A stretch of 64,000 nucleotides of DNA from JBDTSW01 sp963807385 (GTDB taxonomy: Bacteria; Actinomycetota; Thermoleophilia; Solirubrobacterales; 70-9): contig CAWEBQ010000002.1 in NCBI GenBank assembly GCA_963807385.1, positions 310,001 through 374,000 of the forward strand. The letters are read 5' to 3'. Both the position numbers and the translations under genes were made by a program. Position 1 is the stretch's first letter. Every line of letters starts with the position of its first letter. Below the pieces are notes generated by a model. That model was not told the origin of the DNA. It worked only from the letters and a program-made list of their open reading frames with translations, and did not search any database. This document shows positions 25,409-33,507 of the stretch, piece after piece.

Positions 25409-25892
25409 GCGGATCGCCGTCTGTCCCGGCAGCTACGACCCGGTCACCAACGGGCACGTGGACATCATCGGGCGCACCGCCAACGTCTTCGACACCGTCG
25501 TCGTGGGCGTTGTTGGCCAGGCGATCCGCAAGTCGAAGGCGATGTTCACGCCGGAAGAGCGCAAGGCATTCCTCGAGGAGGCGCTGCGCGAGATCCCCAA
25601 CGCCCGCGTCGAGATCTTCACCAACCTCGTCGTCGACTTCGCCCGCGAGCAGCAGGCCACGGCCATCGTCAAGGGCCTGCGCGCGATCTCGGACTTCGAG
25701 TACGAGTTCGAGATGAACCAGCTCAACCGCAAGCTCGCGCCGGAGATCGAGTCCGTGTACGTGATCGCGTCGCCCGACTACAGCTTCCTGTCATCGACGG
25801 GGGTCAAGGAGATGGCCACCTTCGGGGGGGACGTCTCCGACCTCGTGCCTGGGGTCGTCGCGGGCGCGCTGTCTGAGCGTGCCAAGCGGTAG
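25401..25892 (+). CDS. coaD: Phosphopantetheine adenylyltransferase
   Basis: Penultimate step of coenzyme A synthesis. 163 residues with the nucleotidyltransferase signature GSYDPVTNGHVDIIGR (residues 10-25, catalytic His), KGLRAISDFEYEFEMNQ and the C-terminal SSTGVKEMA. Length is normal for the family. Coupled to rsmD by an 8-nt overlap. Confidence 0.97.
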   Translation: MAERIAVCPGSYDPVTNGHVDIIGRTANVFDTVVVGVVGQAIRKSKAMFTPEERKAFLEEALREIPNARVEIFTNLVVDFAREQQATAIVKGLRAISDFEYEFEMNQLNRKLAPEIESVYVIASPDYSFLSSTGVKEMATFGGDVSDLVPGVVAGALSERAKR

Positions 25893-25970
25893 GGCCGGCC
25901 TCGGTTGGGCAGGAGCTTGCAGCGGGGCGCCGAAACACGGCCCTGCGCCCGTGAACTCCCCGCTAACCCG

Positions 25971-25976
25971 TAAGCT
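25971..25976 (+). promoter_or_regulatory. -10 box of the SepIVA-like gene
   Basis: TAAGCT ends 12 nt before the ATG at 25989, with no Shine-Dalgarno between them. Confidence 0.3.
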
Positions 25977-25988
25977 TCCAGCCTGAAT

Positions 25989-26456
25989 ATGGACGTCCTC
26001 GTCCTAATCGACAAGCTCGACGATCTCATCCACAACGCCCGCCCGGTCCCTCTGACCGATCAGGTGCGTGTCGACCGTGAGGAAATTTACGACCTCCTCG
26101 ACCAGATGCGCGCGACGATCCCGGAGGAGATCAAGCAGGCACGGTGGATCGTCAAGGAGCGCCAGGAGATGCTCGCCGAGGCGAAGCGCGAAGCCGAGCG
26201 CGTGGTCAAGGAGGCCCGCGATCAGCAGTCTCGCCTGATCTCCGACGAGGAGGTCTACAAGCAGGCCGAGCGCGCCGCCGAGGAGATCATCGAGGACGCG
26301 CGAGAGACCGAGCGCCAGATCCGCCTGGGCGCCGAGGACTACGCCGACGAGATCCTCTCGACGCTCGAGGTCAACCTGCAGAAGTTCCTCGCCGCCGTCC
26401 AGCGCGGCCGCGACCGCCTGGCCGGCCGCGACGACGAGCCCCTCGAAGTCGGCTAG
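25989..26456 (+). CDS. DivIVA/SepIVA-like coiled-coil protein
   Basis: 155 residues, mostly a charged alpha-helical coiled coil from about residue 45 to 140, rich in Glu, Arg, Lys and Ala. The N-terminal segment is VLVLIDKLDDLIHNARPVPL, and EEAERVVKEA-type heptads follow. Proteins of this shape between coaD and DUF177 are conserved in actinobacteria; in mycobacteria the SepIVA homologue acts in cell division. By synteny I assign it there, but no localisation determinant is visible. It is the last gene of the conserved block before the accessory segment. Confidence 0.7.
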   Translation: MDVLVLIDKLDDLIHNARPVPLTDQVRVDREEIYDLLDQMRATIPEEIKQARWIVKERQEMLAEAKREAERVVKEARDQQSRLISDEEVYKQAERAAEEIIEDARETERQIRLGAEDYADEILSTLEVNLQKFLAAVQRGRDRLAGRDDEPLEVG

Positions 26457-26523
26457 ACGAAGCCCCTAAGGAGTTGTCCCCACGGCCACAGCGGGTGGCG
26501 CCGCGGGCTCCGACGGACACCGT

Positions 26524-26539
26524 CCCGAGCTGCCTCGGG
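26524..26539 (+). terminator. Hairpin after the SepIVA-like gene
   Basis: CCCGAG-ctgc-CTCGGG forms a 6-bp stem with a 4-nt loop about 70 nt past the stop. No T-run follows, so termination is only a possibility. Confidence 0.25.
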
Positions 26540-26565
26540 CGCCGCGATCAGGATCACCGGAGACG

Positions 26566-26594
26566 TTGCTCCTCGGGCTGGGACGGGGTAATAT
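26566..26594 (+). promoter_or_regulatory. Promoter of the CSLREA beta-helix gene
   Basis: TTGCTC (26566-26571) and TAATAT (26589-26594) are 17 bp apart. The -10 ends 8 nt before ATG 26603. This is one of the most consensus-like promoters in the window. Confidence 0.55.
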
Positions 26595-26602
26595 GAACGG
26601 CG

Positions 26603-28729
26603 ATGGAGGGTGAGCCGCGGATGCTGCTCGAGCGGGCCGACGAGCGCGGGAGCCTGCCCGCCGCGAAGGGTGGGGGGTGCGAGGAGACTGGTCGCGAGCG
26701 AGGGGCTCAGCGCGACGATGGGGTATCGCTGACGGCACCCCCCCTGCGAGCTCGATTGCCCGCCCGGCAGCGCGTCGTTGGCGCCGCTACGGCCGCAGCG
26801 CTCGCTGTCACGATCGCCTCCGGAGCCGGGCCTGCGGGCGCCTTGTCGGCGACGTTCGTCGTGAACGACGTCGCGGACGTTGGCGACAGCGCGCCAGGAG
26901 ACGGCGATTGCCGGCGGACAGGAGGTGCATCGTGCACGTTCCGAGCGGCCGCGGAGGAGGCGAGCGCGAGCCCGAGGACCAGGGACCGCATCCGGTTTGC
27001 GGCGGGCCGGGCGGGACAGCGCTCGACGCTGGCTCTTTCGAGCGACCTGATCATGAACACCCCGATCGACATTAACGGCGGGAACTGCGGCTCCACTCGC
27101 AACCCGAAGCCCTGCACGGGCATCGATCTCTGGGAAGGCCCCCCGCTCGGTGTCCCGAACGTGGCCCTCCTCCGAAACAATAACCGTCTGGCCAACCTTG
27201 CTCTCTACGGGGCACCTGAGACCGTCTTCGTAGCCCTCGCCCCGCGGGGGTTCGAGATGGCGAACGTCTGGGTGGGGCTCGATCCCTTCGGCACCGTCTC
27301 CGGCGCCAATCTGAGAATCGAGGCCGATGACGCGGTAATCGGGGGGCGCGACCGCTCCGACCGCAACGTCATCGCCGGCCATCTGACGCTCTCCGGCGCT
27401 GATCGGGCTCGCGTCCTCGGCAACTACATCGGCCTCATGCCCGACGGTTCGACCCCGGTCCCCGACAGCAGCGAAATGCCGCTGGGCAGTCTCACCGTCG
27501 AACACAACTCGGTGGACGCCGACCAGGCGAGCGGCGTCAGGGTCGGCGGATCGCTCTCCCGCCGGGCCGCCCGCTCACGTCGCTGTGACGGCGGCTGCAA
27601 CGCGATCGCGGCCCGCGGAGTGGCGTTGCTTGGAGAGCGCGGAAGGATGCTCGGCAACTACGTTGGTTTGAGTGTCTGGGGCGCGGACCTGGACAGCGAC
27701 AGGCCGTTCGCTTCGGTGCACCTGCGCGGCACGGCCAACACCGTCGGCGGGTTCGGCGCCCGGAAGCGAAACGTCATCACCGGCGGTGGCACGGGTGTGG
27801 ACGTCTCCGCGGCGACCGATGCGAGCGTCGTCGGCAACTACATCGGCTTGGACCACAGGGGGCGCAACGAGCTTGACCCCCCGGTAGCGCACGGCATCAA
27901 GGTCGAAGACACGGAGGGGCCCTGGGAGGTCCGCGGCAACCACATCGCCGTCAGCTCGGAGCTCGGCGCCGCCGGACTGCGCGCCTTGGCGGATGAAGGA
28001 ACCGTCCTCGGCAACCGCTTCAACGTGGCACGCGACGGTTCGGCACTTCCGCAGGGAGGCGATGCCATCTTCCTGGACGGAGACCTGAACGTGATCGGGA
28101 GCCCGCGCGCGGGGAACGTCATCGGCAACGTGGAGAGGGGAATCCTCCTGAAGGGGGACCTGAACTCGGTACGGGGCAATCTGATCGGTGTGGACGGAAC
28201 CGGTCGGGCTCACCCCATCGACTCGGGCCCCGGGATCCAGATCGGCTTCGCGGGAGATGAGGAGAGCGCCAACAACACCATCGGGGGCAACTCAACAAAC
28301 GCTGAGAACGAGATCTCGAACACGTTTGATCCGATCCTCGCCGTTGGCGGCATCGGCACGCGGATCCTGCGAAACAGCGGTCGTGGGAACAGCGGGCTCT
28401 TCTTCGACATCTACGACGGCGATCTCGGGTTCGGGAACTCGGGCGCCGTCAACGGGGGCATCGACGCCCCGACGATCACTACCGTCCGCCGCGGCCGGGC
28501 CGCGGGAACCGGGGAGCCCGGTGCAAAGCTGCACGTGTTCCGCACCCGCGGCCCGGCGGGAGCCTCGCCGTCACGCCTGGACGGCTTTCTGGGCTCGACC
28601 ACGGCCAACGTCGCCGGCGAGTGGGAGCTTGATTTCGACCGTATCCCCGAGGGCTTCCGCGTGACCGCGTCGCAGCTCTCGCCGAGCTTCTTCGGCAGCT
28701 CGGAGTACGCGCTCGCCGTCGCGCCCTGA
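26603..28729 (+). CDS. Secreted CSLREA-domain parallel beta-helix protein
   Basis: 708 residues. A long basic N-region precedes a hydrophobic stretch at about residues 54-80 (VVGAATAAALAVTIASGAG), a probable Sec signal or anchor. Next comes a CSLREA-type domain (TFVVNDVADVGD, then CTFRAAAEEAS). The rest is built from repeats around the phrase GNYIGL / GNLIGV plus NVIAG / NVITG / NVIGN, typical of right-handed parallel beta-helices. Such surface proteins may bind or cut polysaccharide; no catalytic residues can be named. It lies in the accessory block and precedes another exported repeat protein by 2 nt. Confidence 0.75.
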   Translation: MEGEPRMLLERADERGSLPAAKGGGCEETGRERGAQRDDGVSLTAPPLRARLPARQRVVGAATAAALAVTIASGAGPAGALSATFVVNDVADVGDSAPGDGDCRRTGGASCTFRAAAEEASASPRTRDRIRFAAGRAGQRSTLALSSDLIMNTPIDINGGNCGSTRNPKPCTGIDLWEGPPLGVPNVALLRNNNRLANLALYGAPETVFVALAPRGFEMANVWVGLDPFGTVSGANLRIEADDAVIGGRDRSDRNVIAGHLTLSGADRARVLGNYIGLMPDGSTPVPDSSEMPLGSLTVEHNSVDADQASGVRVGGSLSRRAARSRRCDGGCNAIAARGVALLGERGRMLGNYVGLSVWGADLDSDRPFASVHLRGTANTVGGFGARKRNVITGGGTGVDVSAATDASVVGNYIGLDHRGRNELDPPVAHGIKVEDTEGPWEVRGNHIAVSSELGAAGLRALADEGTVLGNRFNVARDGSALPQGGDAIFLDGDLNVIGSPRAGNVIGNVERGILLKGDLNSVRGNLIGVDGTGRAHPIDSGPGIQIGFAGDEESANNTIGGNSTNAENEISNTFDPILAVGGIGTRILRNSGRGNSGLFFDIYDGDLGFGNSGAVNGGIDAPTITTVRRGRAAGTGEPGAKLHVFRTRGPAGASPSRLDGFLGSTTANVAGEWELDFDRIPEGFRVTASQLSPSFFGSSEYALAVAP

Positions 28730-28731
28730 TC

Positions 28732-29373
28732 GTGTCGCCTTCAGCCCGTATCCGCCGCTACCTGCGAGGTAACGTGCTCGGCCTGATGGCCCTCTACGTG
28801 GCCCTGGGGGGAACGGCGCTCGCGCTGGAGAGCAACTCGGTGAAGTCGCGCCACATCTTGGACGGCCAGGTCAAGTCGGTGGATCTCGCGCCGGGATCCG
28901 TGCAGGGTGGCCCGGGGGGGCGGATCGCCGACGGGACGATCGGCGCCGAGGATCTCGACGCCGACGCGGTGATCGGCGGACCGGGGGGCGACCTCGCGGA
29001 CGGCAGCGTCACTCGCCACGACGTGGCGAACCAGTCCCTCACCGGCAGCGACATCGAGGACAACACGGTTAACGCCGACGATGTCTTCGGCCTCGGCGGG
29101 GCCGACATCGTGGACGACTCGCTGAAGGGCGCCGACGTCGACGAGGGCACCCTGAGATTGCCGAACCACACCTACGCCAACAGCCCCGGTGCCGAGCCGC
29201 CCCCCTCAGCGCGGTGCGATCAGCCAGGGGAGGTCGGCTCGCTGGCGCTTACGACAGCGCTTGCCCTGGGAAACCCGTACCGCTCATGGCTCTGGTACTG
29301 CGGCTGGGTCCCGACGGGCGCGGCGGCGAGCGATCCCCGGTGGAGGCTGCTCTCCGAGGAGCCAGTCGGATGA
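28732..29373 (+). CDS. Exported SVK-type repeat protein
   Basis: 213 residues. The N-terminus has RRYLRGNVLGLMALYVALGGTALA, a signal or membrane segment at about 13-32, followed at once by NSVKSRHILDGQVKSVDLAPGSV. Short degenerate repeats follow (ADGTIGAEDLDADAV, ADGSVTRHDV, NQSLTGSDIEDNTV, DDSLKGADVDEGTL), reminiscent of a beta-solenoid. I associate this family with Thermoleophilia; function is unknown. The C-terminal part has two Cys (ARCDQPG, WYCGW) that could form a disulfide. Likely co-transcribed with the beta-helix gene. Confidence 0.65.
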   Translation: MSPSARIRRYLRGNVLGLMALYVALGGTALALESNSVKSRHILDGQVKSVDLAPGSVQGGPGGRIADGTIGAEDLDADAVIGGPGGDLADGSVTRHDVANQSLTGSDIEDNTVNADDVFGLGGADIVDDSLKGADVDEGTLRLPNHTYANSPGAEPPPSARCDQPGEVGSLALTTALALGNPYRSWLWYCGWVPTGAAASDPRWRLLSEEPVG

Positions 29374-29440
29374 CGCTGGCGCGCTGCCTCCGGTCGAACG
29401 TCGTCGGCTAGGTCGCCGTCTTGATCGCGCGTCCCCAGCA
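29370..29440 (+). pseudogene. Relic N-terminus of a second SVK-type gene
   Basis: ATG 29370 overlaps the preceding stop (ATGA) and encodes ARCLRSNVVG followed by TAG (29409-29411). If read through, VAVLIA continues in frame. This matches the signal segment of the neighbouring SVK protein (RYLRGNVLGLMALYVA). The TAG sits where that family has a residue inside the membrane segment. The remainder of such a gene is absent, and the lipoprotein ORF starts within the relic. Confidence 0.4.
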
Positions 29441-29996
29441 ACGAGGAGCTCCGGCGGTCACGCTGCTCGCGATGGGCCTGCTCGCAGCCGGAGGTTGCGG
29501 CGGCTCGGACGAAACGGCCGGTGGCGGGTCGGCGGCGACCGCGAAGCCGCACGGGGTCCTTCGCGCGGACGGCATCGGGCCGGTGAGGCAAGGCGACTCG
29601 CGGGCGGACATCGAGCAGGCGTTCGGCGAGCCGGAGGAAGCCACCCAGGTCAGCGGGTGCGAGCTCGCCCCGGACGCCGCCCGCTACCTGCAGCTGCGCT
29701 ACCCGCTGGAGGGCGGTCATCTCATGATCAACCTCGATCGTGCCGACGCCCTCGCCTCCTATCGAGCTCAGAGCCCAGCCTTCGAGACCGGGCGCGGGGA
29801 CCGCGTCGGCGACCCGCTGACGAGCGTGAAACGCCGATGGCAGGAGGAGCTGGCGCCGCTCGACCTGGGCGCGCCCGCGACGCCGGCTGCTGGCAACTGG
29901 GTCGTGGGCGGGGGGCCGCGCTCTTCGCTTCTGTTCGGGGTTGCGAAGGGCCACGTTCAGCACATCTCCGGCGGCTACCTGCGGCCCTGCGAGTAG
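29421..29996 (+). CDS. Putative lipoprotein of unknown function
   Basis: 191 residues. The N-terminus has a hydrophobic stretch ending LAAGGCGGSDE, a good lipobox, so it is probably anchored outside the membrane after Cys lipidation. The mature part contains GVLRADGIGPVRQGDSRADIEQAFGEPEE, which resembles small exported domains that start with a short helix-turn repeat, but no family can be named. The TTG start at 29421 is uncertain. It is followed directly by the 29997 gene (stop TAG then ATG). Confidence 0.55.
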   Translation: MIARPQQRGAPAVTLLAMGLLAAGGCGGSDETAGGGSAATAKPHGVLRADGIGPVRQGDSRADIEQAFGEPEEATQVSGCELAPDAARYLQLRYPLEGGHLMINLDRADALASYRAQSPAFETGRGDRVGDPLTSVKRRWQEELAPLDLGAPATPAAGNWVVGGGPRSSLLFGVAKGHVQHISGGYLRPCE

Positions 29997-30707
29997 ATGG
30001 GCACGGGGGCCCTTCTCGCCATCGTCGGGTTCTTGGCCGTTTTCGGCGTGGTGGTCGGGCTGGGGCTTCGCGAGGCACGGGGGGTCGGCGCATGGCTGCG
30101 CGAGCGAGTGGAGAATCGGAACTGGGAGTTTGCATCGGCGGATGATGCACTCGCGCCGACCGAGTGGGACTGGCTGTCGGAGCTCGGGGCCCAGCGCGGA
30201 GTGACGGTCGACTCGCTGGCGAGGAATCCCGCGCCCGATCCGGTCGCAGCCGCGTTCACGCTCGCCTCGCGCCGGTTCGGGGAGCGTGCTGGCGCAGCCC
30301 GTCACGTCGGCAGCGGGGTGGTATTCGTGCTGCCCAGGCCGACGACGGCACCCCTGGTGGGCCTCCCTGTGCCCGCAGAGGGCGTTGGGTCCTTCACCCG
30401 ATGGTTCGCCGGGATCGGACTCGACGAGGTCCGCAGCGACGATGCGGCGCTGACGCGCCGATGGACCCTGATGAGCCGCGACCCGGCCTCGGCTGAAGCC
30501 CTGCTCGCCGCCGATCCAGGGCTGCGGCAGGCTCTGCTCACGCTGTTCGACTCGATCTGGCCGGAGGCCCGGCTCCGATATCTGATCCTCGAGCTGCGCG
30601 GCGATCGCGGGGCGCTGATCGGAGGGCCCAAGATGCTCGGGCGCCATCCCCTCGACGACCTGGAGCGCCTTGGCCGGACGCTCTGTGGGCGGCTGTCCTC
30701 GCAATAG
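29997..30707 (+). CDS. Membrane-anchored protein of unknown function
   Basis: 236 residues with one N-terminal membrane segment (LLAIVGFLAVFGVVVGLGL, residues 5-23) and a soluble domain of about 200 residues, probably cytoplasmic given the Arg-rich segment right after the helix. No known motif is recognised. Its ATG follows the lipoprotein stop without spacing, so the two may act together at the envelope. Confidence 0.55.
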   Translation: MGTGALLAIVGFLAVFGVVVGLGLREARGVGAWLRERVENRNWEFASADDALAPTEWDWLSELGAQRGVTVDSLARNPAPDPVAAAFTLASRRFGERAGAARHVGSGVVFVLPRPTTAPLVGLPVPAEGVGSFTRWFAGIGLDEVRSDDAALTRRWTLMSRDPASAEALLAADPGLRQALLTLFDSIWPEARLRYLILELRGDRGALIGGPKMLGRHPLDDLERLGRTLCGRLSSQ

Positions 30708-30710
30708 GGT
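30705..30710 (+). promoter_or_regulatory. -10 box of the phosphotransferase gene
   Basis: TAGGGT overlaps the stop codon of the upstream gene and ends 6 nt before GTG 30717. Confidence 0.35.
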
Positions 30711-30716
30711 GGCGGG

Positions 30717-31706
30717 GTGTCTCGCGCGCCCACGCCCGAAGCTATCCAGGAGGCCATCGCGCAGGCGGCCGGAAAGGACCCCGGCGGCCTCGAACTGATC
30801 TCGCTTCCCGGCGGCGCCTCGCGGGAGACATTCCTGGTCGAGGGCGCGGCGGGCCGCTGGGTCCTGCGCCGCGACCCACCCGAGGCGTCGTCGTTCACGC
30901 CGCTCGAGGTCGAGTTCGGCCTCCTGCGGCTCGCGGCGGCAGCGGGGGTTCCCGTGCCGGGAACGCTCGCCTTCGAGGCCGAAGGGGGCCGGTTTGGCAC
31001 GGCCGGCTTCCTCATGGACCATGTCGGGGGGACGTCGGTCGCGCCGAGGCTGCTTCGCCGCGACGAGTTCGCCGCCGCCCGCGAACGTATCCCGGGCCAG
31101 CTTGCGGAGGCGCTCGCCCGGATCCACGGGATCGACCCGGGTGGGCTCGAAGGCGTACCCACGCCCGATGGTGACCCCGCGCTGGTCGCCTGCGAGCTGT
31201 GGGAGTCGGAGCTCGACGCGGTTGGCGAGCCGCTTCCGGGTGTAGAGGCCGGGCTGCGGTGGCTGCGGCTGCATCCACCTCCTCCGCCGCCGCGGCCGGC
31301 GCTCGTCCACGGCGACTTCCGCCTCGGGAACTTCATCGCCGACGCCGACGGGCTGGCGGCGGTAATCGACTGGGAGCTGGCGCACATCGGCGATCCCGCC
31401 GAGGACATCGGCTGGCTCACGATCCGCTCCTGGCGGTTCGGCAACGACGAACTGCCCGTCGCCGGAATGGGGCGGCTGGCAGCGTTCCTTGACGCCTACG
31501 AGGAAGCCGGCGGCCTACCTCCCGACGCCGCCCGCCTGCGCTGGTGGGAGGCGATGGGGAACGTCAAGTGGGCGGTGATCTGCGCGCGGCAGGCTGCCGA
31601 CCACCTCTCGGGCCGGCGCCGGAGCGCGGAGCTGGCCTCGCTCGGGCGCCGGATCTGCGAGCCCGAATGGGATCTGCTGGCGCTGCTGGCGGAGGAGGCG
31701 GGCTAG
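30717..31706 (+). CDS. Phosphotransferase (APH/choline-kinase-like) family protein
   Basis: 329 residues with a protein-kinase-like fold: SLPGGASRETFLVEG and WVLRRDPP (nucleotide-binding lobe, Arg/Lys), then LVHGDFRLGNFI near residue 196 (catalytic Asp) and VIDWELAHIGDPAEDIGWL near 218 (metal Asp). Relatives with this HGDFRxGN motif usually sit beside acyl-CoA dehydrogenases and a DUF6285 gene, and are thought to act in acyl-CoA or alcohol metabolism rather than antibiotic resistance. The substrate is unknown. DUF6285 follows with no gap. Confidence 0.85.
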   Translation: MSRAPTPEAIQEAIAQAAGKDPGGLELISLPGGASRETFLVEGAAGRWVLRRDPPEASSFTPLEVEFGLLRLAAAAGVPVPGTLAFEAEGGRFGTAGFLMDHVGGTSVAPRLLRRDEFAAARERIPGQLAEALARIHGIDPGGLEGVPTPDGDPALVACELWESELDAVGEPLPGVEAGLRWLRLHPPPPPPRPALVHGDFRLGNFIADADGLAAVIDWELAHIGDPAEDIGWLTIRSWRFGNDELPVAGMGRLAAFLDAYEEAGGLPPDAARLRWWEAMGNVKWAVICARQAADHLSGRRRSAELASLGRRICEPEWDLLALLAEEAG

Positions 31707-32087
31707 GTGCAGGACCGCCCCACCGCTCCCGAGCTACTGGACGCCCTCTCCGAGTTGCTGTTCGCCGAGGTTCGCGAATGGGTCCCTCGCGAGCGCCGGT
31801 TCCAGGTCCTGGTCGCCGCCAACGTCTGCGCGGTGATCGCGAGGGAGCTTCGAGCGGGCCTAGAGCCCACGCTGGCCGACATCGAGCTGTTCGAGGGCCT
31901 CGCGCCGGGGTACGAGCCGCCGCCGGGCGACCCCGTGCCGGAGGACGGCGCGCGGGAATCGGCGGCGACGCTGGCGCGCGGGATCCGGGCGGGGGAGCTC
32001 GACGGTGAGCTCGGGGCCGTCATCGAGGGGCTGCGCGCCCACGTGCGGCGCAAGCTCGACGTCGCTCGCCCCGGCTACGCGGGCTGA
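31707..32087 (+). CDS. DUF6285-like protein
   Basis: 126 residues, predicted largely helical, starting MQDRPTAPELLDALSELLF, the usual opening of DUF6285. Its GTG follows the phosphotransferase stop without a gap, so the pair is co-translated. Proteins of this family accompany such phosphotransferases in actinobacteria and proteobacteria; the biochemical role is unknown. Confidence 0.7.
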   Translation: MQDRPTAPELLDALSELLFAEVREWVPRERRFQVLVAANVCAVIARELRAGLEPTLADIELFEGLAPGYEPPPGDPVPEDGARESAATLARGIRAGELDGELGAVIEGLRAHVRRKLDVARPGYAG

Positions 32088-32099
32088 CGCCACGCGCGA

Positions 32100-32675
32100 T
32101 CAGTCGTAGACGGCCCGGATCACCGCCAGGTCGTCCGCGTTCCAGACGACCTCCCCGCCGCACCACCCGGCCTGGTCGCCGGCGTCCGCGGGGGTGGTTG
32201 CCTCGTGGGCGATCGTGGAGATGCGCTCCTCGCTCGCGACGACGTCACCGAGGACCAGCGCGCGCGATTGGTCGCGCACGCGGCGAAACAGGTCGCGCTT
32301 GGCCGCGTCGTCGAGATGGTGAACCGAGAGGACCGAGACCACCAGATCCCACGGTCCGTCAGGAAGCGGATCCTCCATCCGGGCAAGGCGTACCTCGATG
32401 CCCATCTCCCGGGCATGGAAGACCATGTCGGGGCTGCCGTCCAGTCCGGTCACCTTCGCGTCGGGATACGAGGCGAGCAGCCTGCGGGTGGTCTCGCCCG
32501 TGCCGATCCCAAGCTCGAGCACCCGGTGAGGTGCGAAGGGGATCGCCGCGACGACCTCGTCCTGAAGCTCGTCGTAGCGCGGGACCTGGGAGCGCGCCCT
32601 CTCGAGGTAGGTCCTCGGGCGCCAGGGTGAACCACCGGGCTGCGAAGGGGCCCCGGCGTCGTCCGGGGGTCTCAT
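32100..32675 (-). CDS. Class I SAM-dependent methyltransferase
   Basis: 191 residues, with motif I VLELGIGTGETTRRLL near residue 53, KVTGLDGSPDMV (motif II acidic residue) and DLVVSVLSVHHLDDAAK. The substrate cannot be told. It lies on the opposite strand to its neighbours, between the DUF6285 gene and DUF177, and is divergent from the latter across a GGTACC site that could hold -10 boxes in both directions. Confidence 0.8.
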   Translation of the reverse strand: MRPPDDAGAPSQPGGSPWRPRTYLERARSQVPRYDELQDEVVAAIPFAPHRVLELGIGTGETTRRLLASYPDAKVTGLDGSPDMVFHAREMGIEVRLARMEDPLPDGPWDLVVSVLSVHHLDDAAKRDLFRRVRDQSRALVLGDVVASEERISTIAHEATTPADAGDQAGWCGGEVVWNADDLAVIRAVYD

Positions 32676-32702
32676 CGCCCGCGGTACCCTCGGTTGCAGC
32701 TC

Positions 32703-33215
32703 ATGGGGGCATCTAACACGATTGACGTCGCGGCGCTCCAGCTCCGCCCCGGCGAGGGTCGGCGCATCGAGGTTCCCCTCGGCGAGGACTCATTGACCTA
32801 CGCCGAACAGAGCTACGCCGTGGACGCCGGCGAGCCGCTGCGGCTCGACGTTTCCCGCATGGCAAGCGGCTACGCGTTTCTCCTGCGGTTCACCGGCCGC
32901 CTGACAGGCCCGTGCATGCGCTGTCTCGACGAGGCCACGGTCGAGGTGGAGGTCGAGGCACGGGAGGTCGACCAGCCCGGCGCAGGCGAGGAGCTGGTGA
33001 GCCCCTATGTGGCCGAGGAGGAGATCCGTGTCAGGGACTGGGCGCACGACGCACTGGCGCTGGCGCTCCCTGCCCAGCTGGTCTGCCGGGACGACTGCGC
33101 GGGCCTGTGCCCGGTTTGCGGCGAATCTCGGAACGGCGCCGAGGCCGGCGCCCACGACCACCCGAGCGAGCCCGACCCGCGGTGGGACAAGCTGCGCGAA
33201 CTCAAGCTCGATTAG
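32703..33215 (+). CDS. DUF177 (YceD-like) protein
   Basis: 170 residues. The conserved parts are GPCMRCLDEATVEVEVEAREV, then CRDDCAGLCPVCGESRN with four Cys and a C-terminal DPRWDKLRELKLD. This gene nearly always precedes rpmF and has been linked to rRNA or ribosome biogenesis. Start ATG 32703; a TTG at 32694 is also in frame. TACCCT (32685-32690) is a possible -10. A hairpin spans its stop codon. Confidence 0.85.
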   Translation: MGASNTIDVAALQLRPGEGRRIEVPLGEDSLTYAEQSYAVDAGEPLRLDVSRMASGYAFLLRFTGRLTGPCMRCLDEATVEVEVEAREVDQPGAGEELVSPYVAEEEIRVRDWAHDALALALPAQLVCRDDCAGLCPVCGESRNGAEAGAHDHPSEPDPRWDKLRELKLD

Positions 33216-33221
33216 CTTGAG
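33201..33221 (+). terminator. Hairpin spanning the DUF177 stop
   Basis: CTCAAGCT-cgatt-AGCTTGAG is a perfect 8-bp stem with a 5-nt loop containing part of the stop codon. No T-run follows; it may be a partial terminator or an mRNA-processing site before rpmF. Confidence 0.3.
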
Positions 33222-33278
33222 CCTGTGAGCTGAGCTGGCAGAGCCATTCGCAGCTGATCCTCATCTGATTGGCCCAGC

Positions 33279-33284
33279 TACCAT
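33279..33284 (+). promoter_or_regulatory. -10 box of rpmF
   Basis: TACCAT ends 10 nt before the rpmF ATG. Confidence 0.35.
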
Positions 33285-33294
33285 TCCGCGCCTC

Positions 33295-33507
33295 ATGGCC
33301 GTCCCGAAGAAGAGAACGTCCCGCACCCGGCGCGACAAGCGCCGCGCCAACCACCGTGCCGCCAAGCCACGGCTGAGCGCCTGCCCGCGCTGCCATAGCC
33401 CGCGGCTCCCGCACCGCGTGTGTCCCACCTGTGGCACCTACGCGGGCCGCGAGGTGATCTCGCACGAGATCACCGAGGGCATAGCGGACGCCCCTCCGGG
33501 GGAGTAA
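33295..33507 (+). CDS. rpmF: 50S ribosomal protein L32
   Basis: 70 residues starting MAVPKKRTSRTRRDKRRANH, with the zinc ribbon CPRCHS and CPTCGTYAGREV. The four Cys indicate the zinc-binding form. plsX starts right after its stop, as in most bacteria. Confidence 0.97.
   Translation: MAVPKKRTSRTRRDKRRANHRAAKPRLSACPRCHSPRLPHRVCPTCGTYAGREVISHEITEGIADAPPGE

Noticed and set aside
29220..31385. 721-residue minus-strand ORF spanning four plus-strand genes
   Set aside because: It crosses several supported genes, has no signal or motif, and long open antisense frames are expected at this GC content.
30717..31706. Aminoglycoside resistance phosphotransferase
   Set aside because: The APH-like fold is shared, but the HGDFRxGN motif and the DUF6285 partner indicate the metabolic family.
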